Translations under genes and position numbers: made by a program
Source of the DNA: Anaerolineae bacterium
Lineage (GTDB): Bacteria; Chloroflexota; Anaerolineae; UBA4142
NCBI GenBank assembly: GCA_026417715.1
Contig: JAOACU010000158.1
Coordinates: 1-6,668, forward strand
Length of the DNA stretch: 6,668 bases
Direction: 5' to 3'
Notes under the pieces: generated by a model
The model's input: only the letters and a program-made list of their open reading frames with translations
Told to the model about the DNA's origin: nothing
Databases searched by the model: none
Part shown: positions 6,460 to 6,668 of the stretch, one piece after another
Layout: every line of letters starts with the position of its first letter
Numbering within the stretch: the first letter of the stretch is position 1

Positions 6460-6522
6460 ACGGAATACGCACTACGCACTACGAATCACGAATCACGTAT
6501 TACGTATGGCGTATTGCGTTGT
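6460..6522 (+). repeat. Heptanucleotide array, nine units, between the isomerase and ribulokinase genes
   Basis: From two bases after the isomerase stop, every seventh base begins a unit of the form (A/G)CG followed by four variable bases. ACGGAAT opens at 6460; ACGCACT occurs twice (6467-6480); ACGAATC twice (6481-6494). ACGTATT starts at 6495, ACGTATG at 6502, GCGTATT at 6509 and GCGTTGT at 6516. Adjacent units are more alike than distant ones, as expected when units duplicate locally and then drift. It fills most of the 81-bp gap; only 17 bases containing the ribosome site remain before ATG 6540. Confidence 0.85.
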
Positions 6523-6539
6523 TGCTTTGGGGGTACACG

Positions 6540-6668
6540 ATGCCTCTTTTCGCACTCGGTCTCGACTTTGGCACGGAATCTGGACGCGCGATTGTGGTGA
6601 ACGTAGCGACAGGCGAAATCGTTGGAAGCGCGGTGCATCGTTACGCCGATGGTGTGATTGACGAACAT
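6540..6668 (+). CDS. araB: Ribulokinase-like FGGY-family carbohydrate kinase (3' truncated by the window)
   Basis: Only the first 43 codons are present, but they are diagnostic. After M-P-L-F-A comes LGLDFGTESGR (residues 6-16), the FGGY phosphate-binding motif in its ribulokinase form, then the strand VVNVATGEIVGSAVHRYADGVIDEH, which matches the AraB opening (TGE.V..AV..Y..GVIDE). Ribulokinase phosphorylates L-ribulose and related ketuloses at C5. ATG 6540 is chosen because GGGGG at 6529-6533 lies 6 bases upstream and the protein begins just before the first beta strand, as usual. It follows the isomerase-like gene in the same direction, the classic aldose isomerase plus ketulose kinase pair. 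The rest of the gene lies beyond 6668; a full copy would be about 500-560 residues. Confidence 0.88.
   Translation, partial: MPLFALGLDFGTESGRAIVVNVATGEIVGSAVHRYADGVIDEH

Noticed and set aside
5766..6479. 237-codon minus-strand open frame, the longest on that strand
   Set aside because: It is antisense to the isomerase, His/Arg/Val-rich as expected for a shadow of GC-rich coding sequence, and has no recognisable motif. The same applies to the other minus-strand frames.
6161..6661. 166-codon plus-strand frame over the isomerase end and the araB start
   Set aside because: It crosses two real genes and a repeat array in a third frame and yields an Arg-rich peptide; the ribulokinase motif is in the frame of ATG 6540.

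Overview
The window is a single plus-strand gene cluster, about 6.6 kb and moderately GC-rich, that looks like an uptake and breakdown operon for a sugar acid and/or a pentose-type sugar. Seven genes follow each other in the same direction: a tripartite tricarboxylate transporter (tctC, tctB, tctA), a 2-keto-3-deoxygluconate-type PfkB kinase, an RraA/HMG-aldolase-like protein, an L-fucose/L-arabinose-isomerase-like protein, and the first 43 codons of a ribulokinase-like FGGY kinase that runs off the right edge. I see no regulator, RNA gene, CRISPR array, transposase or credible minus-strand gene.

The organism is most likely a member of the Chloroflexota, probably an Anaerolineae-like environmental lineage. 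This rests on style rather than a marker gene. The binding protein is a lipoprotein whose mature N-terminus is a repeated VEATKI linker followed by TPTPPPPPP, a design I associate with Chloroflexota substrate-binding lipoproteins. The gaps between genes are also filled with short tandem and palindromic repeats. Bases 1-19 match the synthetic Tn5 mosaic end used in Nextera-type libraries, so the left edge is a contig end carrying untrimmed adapter and the first gene is cut there.

Layout: adapter (1-19); tctC without its first codons (20-1065); a gap with two perfect hairpins (1064-1130); tctB from a TTG start (1151-1618); tctA overlapping it by one base (1618-3120); a heptanucleotide array that supplies the last codons of tctA and ends one base before the next ATG (3104-3152); the kinase, interrupted by an in-frame TAA at codon 93 (3154-4107); the RraA-like gene, whose ribosome site overlaps the kinase stop (4115-4849); a second short repeat block (4849-4890); the isomerase, split by a -1 frameshift near 5427-5448 (4900-6458); a third period-7 array (6460-6522); and the ribulokinase start (6540 onward).

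How they may work together (inference): TctC captures a carboxylated substrate outside the cell and TctAB imports it. The KdgK-like kinase phosphorylates a 2-keto-3-deoxy sugar acid and the RraA-like protein may cleave or decarboxylate a 2-keto acid. The isomerase and ribulokinase form a typical aldose to ketulose to ketulose-phosphate pair. The oddest points are that two of the five downstream genes are disrupted and that three separate gaps carry period-7 arrays of unrelated sequence.
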